A DNA stretch of 64,000 nucleotides from contig NC_090616.1 of NCBI RefSeq assembly GCF_004359215.1, forward strand, positions 1,066,714 through 1,130,713, in the 5' to 3' direction. The first letter of the stretch is position 1. The number at the start of each line of letters is the position of its first letter. This document shows positions 42,310 through 52,105 of the stretch, piece by piece. The notes under the pieces were generated by a model. That model searched no databases. It saw only the letters and a list, made by a program, of their open reading frames with translations, and was not told the DNA's origin. The position numbers were made by a program, and so were the translations under genes. The stretch is from Bremia lactucae (lineage: Eukaryota; Oomycota; Peronosporomycetes; Peronosporales; Peronosporaceae).

Positions 42310-45205
42310 AGCAAACCACAAATAATTACCAAAAAAAATATTAGACAATTTGGCAGTTTTTTGTTACAACTAGCGATTCTTCCATCATACAAATTAGTTG
42401 AAGAAAACCGACAAGTTGTTTTATCTATTTATGTCGAGATCGTTTGAGATGTCTAAAAAGCATGTAGGAACCGCGCCGGACACGGCACATCAACTTTTCA
42501 TGGGATGCACTCGATGGACAGCAATTTGTTACATACACAACACAATCTTTACATGTCAATAATAGACTGGAAATTCATCACCTGATGCAGGACAGATCTT
42601 GACTCGCTGGCATGTAATTAGTGGTGGTACGACATTCGCTTCTCAGGGTCTTCATTATGACGATAAACGGTAAGAATTTCGCCAAGCACCAGATATAATG
42701 TGTAATGGTAATACACATGGTATCCGGCACTTGGCGAAGTTCTCGCTACCGCTTTCGATGCTTCTGTTAAGCTTTACGACACATGTTTCACTTCGATGTC
42801 GATGATGAAATCAAAGAGTAAAATTAATGCATTTTAGCTAAATCGGGGCGATTAATTCAATGTGTGGCCTTAAACTGTTCTTAAGCCGAAAAAAAACGCA
42901 TGTGTACTTTTATATGTTGCTTTGAGTTTAAGATCACACAAGAATTAAGGATAAAAGGACAAGTTTTGATGTTTTTCTCGGACCGTCAAAATCAGGCTTT
43001 ATTCGAACGTATTACAAGTAGCAAGCTCGTAAACGAAAAGCCAAGGCGTCGTTACACTCATGGACCCGCTGATGTAGATGATCTGTAGATGGGTACAATA
43101 CTTGTCCAAAATTTCATCCTGCAAACAGAAATTCAGATGTTGAAATACGTTTGTCCAAAGGTAAAGAAAATCCGATGAACGATGTAATTTTTGCGTCATG
43201 TATTTCTCACCGCCAGCCCGCGACCACGATGTTACGTCTTACCACTGAAAGCTGCCCAGAAAACACGATGGCGTTACTTAAGTAAGACACAGAGTTTCGC
43301 AAAGAAGACGTTTGCGCACTTCACGGGCCAGCTGCAGCCCACGTGGTGTGCAGCCTCATAAATTTAAGTAGGTCGGGTCCCCCGACCTCCCGACTGGACG
43401 TCCAATATTTTTTGGCAGTGCCAGTGCGGAGACCGCATTTTGACAGTACAGGCTTCTAATCCACATATGATATGGTCGCATTGGTGCCAACAATCCACTT
43501 GACACTCTCTACCTCGACTTTCGCGATCGTGAATGTACCACTCTGCATGGAAAGCTCAAGATTTGAGGTATTATGATTAGTAAGTGACGTGAAGAATCCA
43601 GTCCTATTTGCCAAGAATTCGCTGAAAACTATTGCGCAACCAAACAGTTGCAACAGCTTTATTTAGAGAACATTCCAATCCGTAATGAGCCTTGTCACTA
43701 TTCACCGCAAGGCCCGGGACGTTATTATTTTCCTCTATGGACCGCCTGTTCCGACTAGAATTAGAGTCACTCGACCAAGCACAATAATTTAATTAGTCGA
43801 CTGGCACGGGAAGAGATTAGCATGTCGTTATTGTGAAAAAGCGCTGGAGATCCTACACATTGGGAGATAATTCTGACATTATCATGGCTAAACAATGCAA
43901 AATACTTTTATACGAAACATGTAATTGCAGGTGCTCAAAATAAGGAACCCGTTTAGCCCCCATTTGGTATTGCCACAATATTTGTTGCAAACATGGTAAT
44001 CAAAATTCATATTGAGAACCTCTATGCAGGCCTTCCTAGCTTCAGTAGGTCATAAGGCCTGCAAAACTACTTCTCACGATTTGCATAATTTCTTCGTCGT
44101 TAAAAATGAAACATAAGGAACTTGTGGCTTGCTTGCGATCATGGTAAGTACAAAAAAGAGCCCTAAAATGAAAGGTAAGCATACACTTCCGCAAAAGTTA
44201 GTCAAATTAAAGTAAAATAAATTCATTCTTCGCTTGATCTCCAAAGACAAACATGCATGCGCAAGAGCGCACCTCCGACCTCTGTCGCTTATTTTCAGCT
44301 CAACTTCTCCCTCGTGCTCGATTTGCTGCTCTTTCTATTCGCTCTTTTTATGACTTGCAAATCTAGTGCGGGCGCTCTTGGCTTTTTCTCACCTGTTAAA
44401 AATAGTACGCTTAACATCGCCAAATAGAAACACGGTTTCTAATGTGCCCAAAGGCAGTCACACGCATTACACTCCTTAAAAATATGTCTGAGTCTACTTA
44501 ACAGTAATGGCTTGTCTCAATTTACACTAATCGCAGAATCAAAGGTATCTCATCAATCGGCATTGGGAATCTGCACAGTAAAAGAGCCGGCCGTCTGGAA
44601 TCGACATGACAAACCCCTCAAAAGAGTCTTCAACTCGACGCTTTATAGAAGATTGTCACAGCGAATTCAATCCAAGCCATTTTTCTTCTAGCAATCGATA
44701 TGTAATAAATAATAAAGGTAAACGTGAAGGGAATCCACTCCACTTCTACTCGGCGCACGAGATGAACTCAAAGCGACGTTCAAAACCGTCGACGAAAATT
44801 AAACTAGTAAATTCTCAATCGATACGTTCGATTACCATGACACGTCCGGAATAGGAGCATCAATTGGGGCGCAGGTCAAAGAGCCCTTCGAACTACGCAT
44901 GTGAATGGTCTCTGCCGTTAATACAGCGAGTTTGACAGGAGATACAATGGTCAAGACAAGCAAATGTTATTGTGTTCAATCGTATTAAAATATAGAGGCA
45001 ATACAAGCTGGTCTTGTCAAAGTGATGTACCGATTCCCCATCTGTTGTAATACCGAGCCCTGAAGGTCCGGATGTTAAGCTTGGCGATACCACCTGGGTC
45101 GTTCGTATACGCTACGATACTGTCGCTCGTCGTCACGATAGTGTGAGCTCAAAGTGATGACATTCCAGGAATTAACACACTAATCGCAAGTGACGCCGCG
45201 TTTCA
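42310..45205. other. Host-like intergenic sequence
   Basis: About 2.9 kb with no similarity to the elements in this window. Only short ORFs occur: 42900-43088, 43456-43653 (listed), 44606-44854 (basic, no motif) and 44893-45093. No rRNA or tRNA was seen. The last ~150 bp should hold the promoter of the FYVE-like gene; ACATTCCA at about 45166 weakly resembles the oomycete initiator core (TCAYTYY). Confidence 0.5.
43456..43653 (-). CDS. Small hypothetical ORF
   Basis: 65 codons, MQLFGCAIVFSEFLANRTGF, ending WIVGTNATISYVD. It lies in the non-repetitive island and could be the last exon of a gene or chance. I recognise no family. Nothing else in the area supports a longer gene. Confidence 0.15.
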   Translation of the reverse strand: MQLFGCAIVFSEFLANRTGFFTSLTNHNTSNLELSMQSGTFTIAKVEVESVKWIVGTNATISYVD

Positions 45206-46441
45206 ATGCCCAAAGTTAACGTCAAACAAGTGGAACTCCCTTCGTTTGAAATCACACCAGAGCGTAAAGAAGCGTTGCTAGCCGAGGTGGATGCCGTCGT
45301 TCAAAATACATTAGAACTACGAAGCGCTTTTGCAGCGGGTGGGCGTCAATTGGACACCTCGGCATGGAAACTCGTGACAACCATGGACGACGTCCGGGCG
45401 TACCGTTCTCGTCGTGCGCTGCACGGGACCGCCGAGTCCACACCCGATACCTCTCGATCCTCTTCTTCGGGCTCCCACCGATCGACTGTGGAAAAGATTG
45501 CCAATCTCATGACGACCACGGCATCGAATAATGAACATCAGCTCCGAAAAGCCAAAAAAACGGCGCGTCCGCCTGCGGTCGTGATCTCGGGCCTTATCGA
45601 CGGCACAGCCGAAGACGCGGCCTTGGGAATGCTTGCCGACACGGAATTAAATGCCAAGATGCGAGAAGCCTATCTCGGGACGGAACTCGAGGACGCACGG
45701 CTGCTGGCGGTGTTAGCCACACCAAGTCGCGACCATCCCTTGTTCTTTCTCGGACTTAAGTGGGGTCTTCAATCCTACGGCCGGTTTACGCAAGCCCGGG
45801 ATTTTGTTTTTATTGAGGGGACGGGGTTGACTACGGATTCTAACGGAGAGGTCGTGGCCTTTGCGATTCGCCAATCCGTCGATATTTCCGATTTTTTGAA
45901 ATTGCCACGCCTGCCCAATACCATTCGGGGCCACATGTCGGGCTGTCAGACCTTTGGCAACACGACAAAGCTCAATAGTTCGCGCCATCGCATGGTCGAG
46001 ATGTTCTCGCGCGCGTTTATTGAAATGGACGGCGACGTTTCGGTGAATTTGGCCGCGGCCGCGTACGCCGAGAAACTCATGGCGCTTGCGTCGAATATGG
46101 AATGTGCCAATGGCCACAAATTGACTTGGATGATGCGAAAAGCAGATCGACAAGTGCGCTTAGGTACAAATAGTGTCTTGGGCCGCATGACGTCGAATAG
46201 CCACTGTGCCAACTGCAAACGCAGTTTGCGCAAATTCAGTACGTTGATCATGCACCGAGGTGGCACGTGTCAAATTTGCTATCGAGTACTCTGTAGCAAA
46301 TGTTGCGTCGCAAAGAAAATATGCGTGGGACTTGGCTGTGAAGTGCTTCAAAAATCGATGCTCTTTTGTCTCTCGTGTTTACTAGAAGCCAAGTCGTTGT
46401 CGGCACAGTGTGTGGCTCTCGACATGCTCCAGTCGACTTAG
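45206..46441 (+). CDS. FYVE-like zinc-finger protein with START-like N-terminal region
   Basis: Intronless ORF of 411 aa, the best intact gene in the window. It resembles the large oomycete family that joins a START/Bet v1-like lipid-binding region to a C-terminal FYVE finger. Residues 80-120 are a Ser/Thr/Lys-rich linker. Residues 120-290 have the family look (RPPAVVISGLIDGTAEDAAL; ARDFVFIEGTG; EVVAFAIRQSVDI). The finger shows four Cys pairs: C334/C337, C355/C358, C363/C366 and C388/C391, the eight zinc ligands of FYVE. The basic R(R/K)HHCR motif that binds phosphatidylinositol-3-phosphate is not present (RGGTCQICYR instead), so membrane binding may differ or be lost. START is chosen at MPKVNVKQ because it is the first ATG and the N-terminus resembles related proteins (LPSFEITPERKEAL). 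It lies alone between repeat blocks. Family assignment is from pattern recognition; lipid ligand and role unknown. Confidence 0.88.
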   Translation: MPKVNVKQVELPSFEITPERKEALLAEVDAVVQNTLELRSAFAAGGRQLDTSAWKLVTTMDDVRAYRSRRALHGTAESTPDTSRSSSSGSHRSTVEKIANLMTTTASNNEHQLRKAKKTARPPAVVISGLIDGTAEDAALGMLADTELNAKMREAYLGTELEDARLLAVLATPSRDHPLFFLGLKWGLQSYGRFTQARDFVFIEGTGLTTDSNGEVVAFAIRQSVDISDFLKLPRLPNTIRGHMSGCQTFGNTTKLNSSRHRMVEMFSRAFIEMDGDVSVNLAAAAYAEKLMALASNMECANGHKLTWMMRKADRQVRLGTNSVLGRMTSNSHCANCKRSLRKFSTLIMHRGGTCQICYRVLCSKCCVAKKICVGLGCEVLQKSMLFCLSCLLEAKSLSAQCVALDMLQST

Positions 46442-47090
46442 ATTGATGTTCCATTCGATACACAAATACATTTATCAAATACTTTTATCAAATTTTAAGT
46501 TTATTCTTGTCTGACTCTTGATCACAACGAAAATCTCTTTCCAAACCGTGGATTGGATCGGTACGAATCGACGGTGCCGTGAAGGTTCTCCCGCCGCATT
46601 AAATACATTTTGATTGAGAAACACGACGAGGAGATCGTATAGAGACGTTCTTTGCGTGTTCAGATTACGACTAGCCATAAAGCTTGGAAACGAAAAATGG
46701 GAAAATCAAGGAAAAAAGTAAAGCCGTCATTTTCAATGTTTGTCGTGAGGATTCACAAGCACAACGTTTCTAACGTTAATTTTGCTTTGACATCGAAACC
46801 AAGAACGGGGTCATACTTATTATTACCTACAAGAGGATAGCAAAGAAGAATATTATCTTTACAAATAATATTGTTAAATATTCGCAGTACTGTGACAATT
46901 TTGTACGTTGTCCCGACCGGAGTTTTCATTATCCCCACCAAAGTTCAGGGGTTCATTTAATTTAATAGTATGGATTATGGGAATTCGACGACACGGTCAC
47001 AAACATAACATACAAAATTGTAGCAGAAGTTGAAAATTTTATTTCCTTAGCAAGGTTAAGAAATCTGAGCCCGCACCTGTCGTATAAACT
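46442..47090. other. Downstream region of the FYVE-like gene, no gene seen
   Basis: About 650 bp, AT-rich. The ORFs 46475-46678 and 46652-46840 show no family resemblance. It contains the expected 3' untranslated region of the FYVE-like gene; no clear AATAAA-type site is decisive. Confidence 0.45.
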
Positions 47091-47099
47091 TATTTTGCC

Positions 47100-47400
47100 A
47101 TGCCTCTTGCTCCTACGGCCGAAAACACGTACCCGTCAATTGCAACAGCAAAAGAAGCCCTTGAGGCTCACGCTAAAACCGAAAAACGATGTCTGTACGA
47201 TCCGGTCAGAAAGGTTTGGGAAGGGGGAGAATAAACCAATGAAGAGCGTGCTGTTCGGCTGCAAACACCATGGAGAATACCAATATGAGGGCCATGGTGT
47301 AAGGCCTTCACAGAAACCTAGGAAAACGGATTGCCCTTCAGAGTTAAGGTTCTTGCGGGATTGCGCAGGAATCCGACAAGTAACCGAGTTAGGTACTTGG
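47100..47400 (+). pseudogene. FAR1/Mutator-like DNA-binding domain fragment
   Basis: ATG at 47100 gives MPLAPTAENTYPSIATAKEA then LEAHAKTEKR, and runs into a stop near 47233. A frame change continues as FGCKHHGEYQYEGHGVRPSQ and KPRKTDCPSELRFL. This pattern (EA-x-x-A-x-A, then C-x(2-3)-G-x-Y, R-K-T-x-C-P-x-x-x) is that of the FAR1-type WRKY-GCM1 zinc finger at the N-terminus of Mutator-like transposases and their domesticated relatives. The gypsy-1 LTR at 47401 cuts it; the rest of the transposase is not present downstream. Confidence 0.45.
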
Positions 47401-47933
47401 TGTAGGCGGGCACGTCGTAATGCGGCCACGCTCTACTTAGACACACACCCTAGCATAGCGAGGAAGCGGTTTGACCAGCTTCTCTTGCGTGCAGTGGGGT
47501 AGTTGTGATCGACACGTTAGCGACCTCACCCAACTAAGTACTGTAGGTAAGTATCGTCACGGGAGCGGTAATCCGGCTCCTCGTGCGCACTTACTGATTT
47601 ATATTTAATCGCATTAATATAAATACCTTGTTTTACAAATCAAGCAATACATTAAGTGTTATCTATAGAAAATGTCATCTCTATAGATAACACTTACTAT
47701 GTATTGCGAGCGTATTTTTCTAAATACCTCGCGTAACGGATGACGCTAGCCGTCATCCCTCCTAATGTGAATGCACCCACGTGCATCACATACACAATGG
47801 TTGATTTACAAATGTGAACCAGACCCGAGTGCGGGGTCTAATTACTTTAATTAAGTAATTGACCACCCCTATAAGTACACCAAGTGTACTTACCGGGAAC
47901 TGTGTAAGATTTTAGCAACTTTAGTCCGTTACA
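47401..47933 (-). repeat. gypsy-1 LTR (3' LTR of a minus-strand element)
   Basis: 533 bp, from TGTAGGCGGGCACGTCG to CCGTTACA on the plus strand, the same length as the solo LTR at 61408-61940. It contains a hairpin, AAGTGTTATCTATAG / CTATAGATAACACTT, around 47655-47697. The minus-strand purine tract (TTTAAGGGGGGATG) lies at 47934-47950, so the element body is to its right. Confidence 0.87.
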
Positions 47934-48040
47934 CATCCCCCCTTAAAAAAACAAACTTACATTATAAATTCGTCAAAGAGGACCGAGGAACAGCCAGCAG
48001 CTTTACGCGCCGCTATTAAACTCAATCACTCTAGCGACCT

Positions 48041-48950
48041 GTGTTATCATACACGGCGCCAAAGATGCCACATAAAGGGGGTTACGTTGGTGGGTCGCCT
48101 GCTAAGACGCCCACTCAACCTCGCACTAAGAGCACGCGCCGCGTCAACTCGCCGGCCGCGTCCAATGCCTTAGTGGAAACGCCGACAGCTACTGCTGCTG
48201 TCGCGGTAACAGGGCTACAGGATCCATTCTACTTTAACAGTGAGAATGATAATTTGTCGCTCATTGATGACTACAATGAGCCGACACCGTTGCCGTCGCC
48301 TCATAGTAGTGATGCGGACAACGAGCTCATGAGGAACGATGGTGGCGCAATATTGCTCATTCAAACTTCTCTCATGGCTCACAACATGGAGACAGCAACG
48401 TTTACGAATGCTGTCTCGTCGTCTGCGCTTGATAGCGCAGCGACAGGTAATGGTTACGCTGCCCTTAAAGGCGCACCCGCTTCTACGTTGGGTATAACCA
48501 CAACGCCTTATGCTCAGACCATATCCATAATGGTTCTGACATAGAGGATTTGGAGCCTAAAGCTCCGCCGACGACACGTCAACGTGCTCAGACGGTGCCA
48601 CAAGCCAGTCGTTTTGAACGTGGCTTTATGACGGGTGGCATTCCAAAGATGCCCAATCCGTCTAAATGGCCTCGTTTAACCAGGCCAAGAGCGTCGCTCC
48701 AAGAGCGCGCTCTTCTAGACGCACATAATTTTAATGGCGTCTTGAAATCATGGAGGGCTTAGGGAAAATCGCTAGGGCGTATTTTCCCGATCGTGTTGCG
48801 TTCAAATGAAATGCCCGACCAATACGAGGCGAAATTCTTGCACCGCAATCATCCGCATTCCGATGCGATGAAACAGCGGTCGCAACGAATTAATTTCGCC
48901 CGCTTGCGTGTGAAAGAAATCATGGGCGGTACTGTACCCCCTGTTTCTTT
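48041..48950 (+). pseudogene. gypsy-1 antisense ORF, best-preserved copy
   Basis: Plus-strand ORF within a minus-strand element. The first segment 48041-48544 is open for 167 codons: MLSYTAPKMPHKGGYVGG, TPTQPRTKSTRRVNSPA, VETPTATAAVAVTGLQDP, PTPLPSPHSSDADNELM, LIQTSLMAHNMETATFTNAV. After one frameshift, 48550-48762 (PTTRQRAQTVPQASRFERGF; PNPSKWPRLTRPRASLQERA) and 48793-48950 (MPDQYEAKFLHRNHPHSDAM; RINFARLRVKEIMGGTVPPV). The first part looks disordered and acidic; the second is basic. No known domain is recognised. It is cut at about 48950 by copia-2 sequence; copies A and C show that a coiled-coil C-terminus is missing. Confidence 0.65.
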
Positions 48951-50023
48951 TGTACTCCAGCGCAATTACCTCACTTGCCACCTTCTCACGCAAGAAAAAA
49001 ACTTGATGTCGATGTGCTTCGTGCGCGAATAATAGACAGGATTCTTGGCCTGCGCAATACATCCTTGATTGTCTTGGAAAAACGTTGTCGCCGTATCCGT
49101 CTTGTACTCCAGGTTCTTAATCAAATTTCGAAGCCAGACTGCTTTTTGAGTTTTGCTGAACAGACCTATATACTCTGCTTCTGTGCTAGATGTCGTAACG
49201 GTTAGCTGGCGCTTAGAATTCCCATGAGATCGTGTCGCTGTTGAGGAAGAACACGTGTCCTGTCGTTGAACGCCGCGTGTCTAGGTCGCCTGCCCAGTTT
49301 GCATCTGCAAGTCCAATAAGCTCTCCCTTGCTAACGCCGCTAAACACAATGCAGATATCTCTAGTCGTCTTCAAGTACTTGAGAATTTGCTTGGCCGCCA
49401 CCCAGTTTGACTTCCCGTAGCGCTCACAGATTTTGGCAACTTTGCCGACCGCATTCGCGATGTCTGGTCGTGTACAAGTCGCAAAGCACATAAATGCACC
49501 CAGCAATTCGCGATACGGAAATTGGTACAAACGCTTCCTCTTCCGGCATCTTCACTGGTTTCGAGTTGCTCTCGTAGCTTGCAGGTAGACTCCTCAGCAT
49601 CACCGCACATACGTCCTCTTCACATAACCCGCAGCTAGCGCTATTCATCTTCATCACTAGATCTTCAAGCTCTATCACGTGACCACTGATGCTTGAAGCT
49701 GTACATTTGAATGAGGCAAACTTCTTCTTGAGCCAAGGTCGATTCGCCATGTCTTGTGTGCGGTGAAACTTCGCCAGCCTCTCCCACGCCTCTCTCGCCG
49801 TCGTCGCGTCGATAATGTGCATCAACCGCGCGTCCCTCAGATTCAGCGCGATCGCAGCGTGTGCTTGCTTCTCTTTTACTGCATTCGGAGCGTCTACACC
49901 GGAGACAGCTCCCACAACCCTCTCGACATGAGGTACATCTTCTTCTAGTAGCTCCATAGTACGTAGTTTGAGCCATCAAAAGGCTCAATCTTGAAACCGG
50001 AGTCGTTGCTTGGTCTCATAACC
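48951..50023 (-). pseudogene. copia-2 deletion derivative: gag fused to RNase H
   Basis: Minus-strand order: gag 49957-49570 (MELLEEDVPHVERVVGAVSG; MHIIDATTAREAWERLAKFH; VMLRSLPASYES), then without break the RT-RNase H region NSKPVKMPEEEAFVPIS (49565 down) and RNase H to 48951. In the full copy these lie about 3.1 kb apart (54335 versus 51210), so an internal deletion joined them in frame; the fusion ORF is 177 codons before a frameshift. There is no 3' LTR: sequence switches to gypsy-1 at 48951. Near-identity of 49213-49530 with 50826-51160 suggests a recent common source. Confidence 0.82.
50012..50023 (-). other. copia-2 primer-binding site (internal tRNA-Met type)
   Basis: Minus strand GGTTATGAGACC immediately after the LTR end. 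Its complement GGTCTCATAACC contains TCTCATAA, which fits the anticodon-loop region of a tRNA-Met (CAU). Half-tRNA priming of this sort is known for Ty1/copia elements. The other LTR has GGTTATGAGATC (54776-54787). Confidence 0.6.
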
Positions 50024-50462
50024 TGTTGAATTACGTTATCCTATGAGCTTGAAGATAGGCTTACGGTCGAGATTGCAAACCGGAAAGTAAGTTGTATATT
50101 GACTTTATCTCGATCCTACCGTTAACTCTATCCTACCGTTAACTCTATCCTACCGTTAATTCTTTCCTATCGTTCGCTGCGCCCCCTTTCCCAGATATGT
50201 AGACTACCATAAAATGGGGGACGTCACTGTCTGGCGGTACAGTGCTGGTGAACCCCAAACACCAGTTCCCGAAGGTTTTACTTTTTGTCGTTACCGGGTA
50301 TCGAACCGGTGACCAGTAGGACGCACCGCCATGCCTTACCCGACTGAGCCACAACACACGATATTTTCCACACTCAAATTCTCCGTATAATTCTTGTCAT
50401 ACGATCCCTTATACACGCATATGCATAAAGCGCAACACTTTCGATGAACACATCAATCTTCA
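50024..50462 (-). repeat. copia-2 LTR shared by two tandem elements
   Basis: 439 bp, minus strand TGAAGATTGATGTG to ATTCAACA. It serves as 3' LTR of the full copy (RNase H ends at 50579, purine-rich TCAAGGGAGAGAGT just above 50463) and 5' LTR of the deletion derivative (PBS at 50012-50023). Inside are a tRNA-like module (50288-50357) and a 17-bp tandem repeat (50114-50164: units TCCTACCGTTAACTCTA, three copies). Confidence 0.8.
50288..50357 (-). other. tRNA-like module inside the copia-2 LTR
   Basis: Minus strand: A box TGGCTCAGTCGG (50340-50351), which fits TRGCNNAGYNGG, and B box GGTTCGATACC (50297-50307), which fits GGTTCGANNCC, with normal spacing. The flanks TGTTGTG and AACGACA could pair as a degenerate acceptor stem. 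A hairpin CTGGTG..TCACCAG follows. It may be a SINE captured by the LTR before the two copies split, because 55050-55125 has the same module. It is not a complete tRNA gene: the T-stem lacks a base and the anticodon arm is unclear. Confidence 0.6.
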
Positions 50463-50578
50463 ACTCTCTCCCTTGATGTGCACTCGAAGTGATGCCCTTA
50501 TGCTGCCATGCCGAGTCCCATGATAAACTTGGTGTGCTTGTCTCTTGGAATAGCCTTGGTTAACCCGTCCGCGATCAC

Positions 50579-51172
50579 TTATTCAGTTGGCTTGTACTCC
50601 ACTGCAATTACCTCACTCGCCACCTTCTCACGCAAGAAATGAAACTTGATGTCGATGTGCTTCGTGCGCGAATGGTAGACAGGATTCTTGGCAAGCGCAA
50701 TACATCCTTGATTGTCTTGAAAGATCGTCGTCGCCGTATCAGTCTTGTACTCCAAGTTCTTTATCAGATTTTGAAGCCAGACTGCCTCTTGAGTTGCGCT
50801 GGATAGACTCACGTACTCTGCTTCCGTGCTTGATGTCGCAACGGTTGGTTGTCGCTTGGAATTCCATGAGATCGTGCCGCCGTTCAGGAAGAACACGTGT
50901 CCTGTCGTTGAACGCCGCGTGTCTAGGTCGCCTGCCCAGTTTGCATCTGCAAGTCCAATAAGCTCTCCCTTGCTAACGCCGCTAAACACAATGCAGATAT
51001 CTCTAGTCGTCTTCAAGTACTTGAGAATTTGCTTGGCCGCCACCCAGTTTGACTTCCCGTAGCGCTCACAGATTTTGGCAACTTTGCCGACCGCATTCGC
51101 GATGTCTGGTCGTGTACAAGTCGCAAAGCACATAAATGCACCCAGCAATTCGCGATACGGAAATTGGTACAA
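50579..51172 (-). pseudogene. copia-2 RNase H region
   Basis: Minus-strand ORF of 197 codons: MYQFPYRELLGAFMCFATCT, RPDIANAVGKVAKICERYGK, then RNase H (GLADANWAGDLDTRRSTTGH; SWNSKRQPTVATSSTEAEYV; FQDNQGCIALAKNPVYHSRT; KHIDIKFHFLREKVASEVIA). The Glu and DNQG Asp are kept; the first Asp of the usual DADW is DANW. It is the most intact enzyme domain of this element, but its upstream RT is frameshifted, hence pseudogene. Confidence 0.85.
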
Positions 51173-52105
51173 ACGCTTCCTCTTCCGGCATCTTCACTGG
51201 TTTCGAGTTATTGTCCGCTGGTGTGTGCGCGTCCTTGCAATTCTCGACTCCAAACTTTTTGAAGAGTCGCCTGATATATGCCTTCTGGTTCATCTTGATC
51301 AAATGTTCGTCGCGCTTGCGGTGAATCTCGATTCCCAAGCAGTACTTGAGATCCCCAAGCTCCTTGATGCTGAACTCGAGCGTAAGCGCACTCTTTATGT
51401 CCTAAATGTGCTCATTAGTTATACCAAACAGCATTAGGTCGTCCACGTAAATAACACATACGGATCTGCTGAAGTGCTTTTGAATTCTTGGCTCTCCAAA
51501 TGCTGATTTAGTTTGCTGTTCAACTGCCGCGCCGCTTTCTTGGTTCCATACAGCGCTTTCTGCAGCAAACACTTCGTCATCGGAGTTTATTGATCTTCAA
51601 AATCGTCGGGTTGGTCCATCTAGATCTCTCGTCAACTTCTCCATACAAGAATGCGGTATCAACGTCGACATTGTCTACCTCCAAGTCTTCAGCTGCTGCA
51701 ATTGCCAACACTCGACGAAGTCGATCCCAGGTCGCTGCGTAAATTCTTTCGCAACTAATCGTGCCTTAAACTTTACAATATATCCATTTGGATCGCGCTT
51801 GATCCGAATTACCTACTTGCATCCAACACCTTCTTATCAGGTGGCATGTTTACTAGCATCCACGTTTTGTGTTCGTTGAATGACAGCATCTCGCTCTTCA
51901 TCGCTATTAGCCACTTTTTCTTGTTCTTCGTCATCATCACTTCATCGTATGTCGAAGGTTGTTTTCCATCATCATCTGCAACAAAACAATAAAACGAGTC
52001 GTCTTCTCCTTCAAAGTTGTCTAAATTAAAGCGGCCGTGGCGTTGGTTTGGGAACTCTTGTGCGTAGCGCACCACACCGCTTTTCTTTCGAATTTGTCGC
52101 ACCAT
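51173..52105 (-). pseudogene. copia-2 reverse transcriptase (decayed)
   Basis: Minus strand from 52105: VRQIRKKSGVVRYAQEF, QPSTYDEVMMTKNKKKWLIA, MKSEMLSFNEHKTWMLVNMP (the start of RVT_2), then frameshifts; later KALYGTKKAARQLNSKLNQH (the GLKQ-like motif), HLIKMNQKAYIRRLFKKFGV and DAHTPADNNSKPVKMPEEEA. The YVDD box falls in a broken frame near 51430. Confidence 0.78.

Noticed and set aside
47095..47502. A 135-codon ORF as one protein
   Set aside because: It starts at TTG, and its last 34 codons lie inside the gypsy-1 LTR that begins at 47401. Only the part before it has a recognisable domain, and that in two frames.
50114..50164. CRISPR-like array
   Set aside because: Repeats are contiguous 17-mers without spacers, inside an LTR of a eukaryotic retrotransposon.
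50288..50357. A functional tRNA gene
   Set aside because: Good A and B boxes, but the T-stem is short of a base, the anticodon arm does not fold clearly, and it sits inside an LTR.
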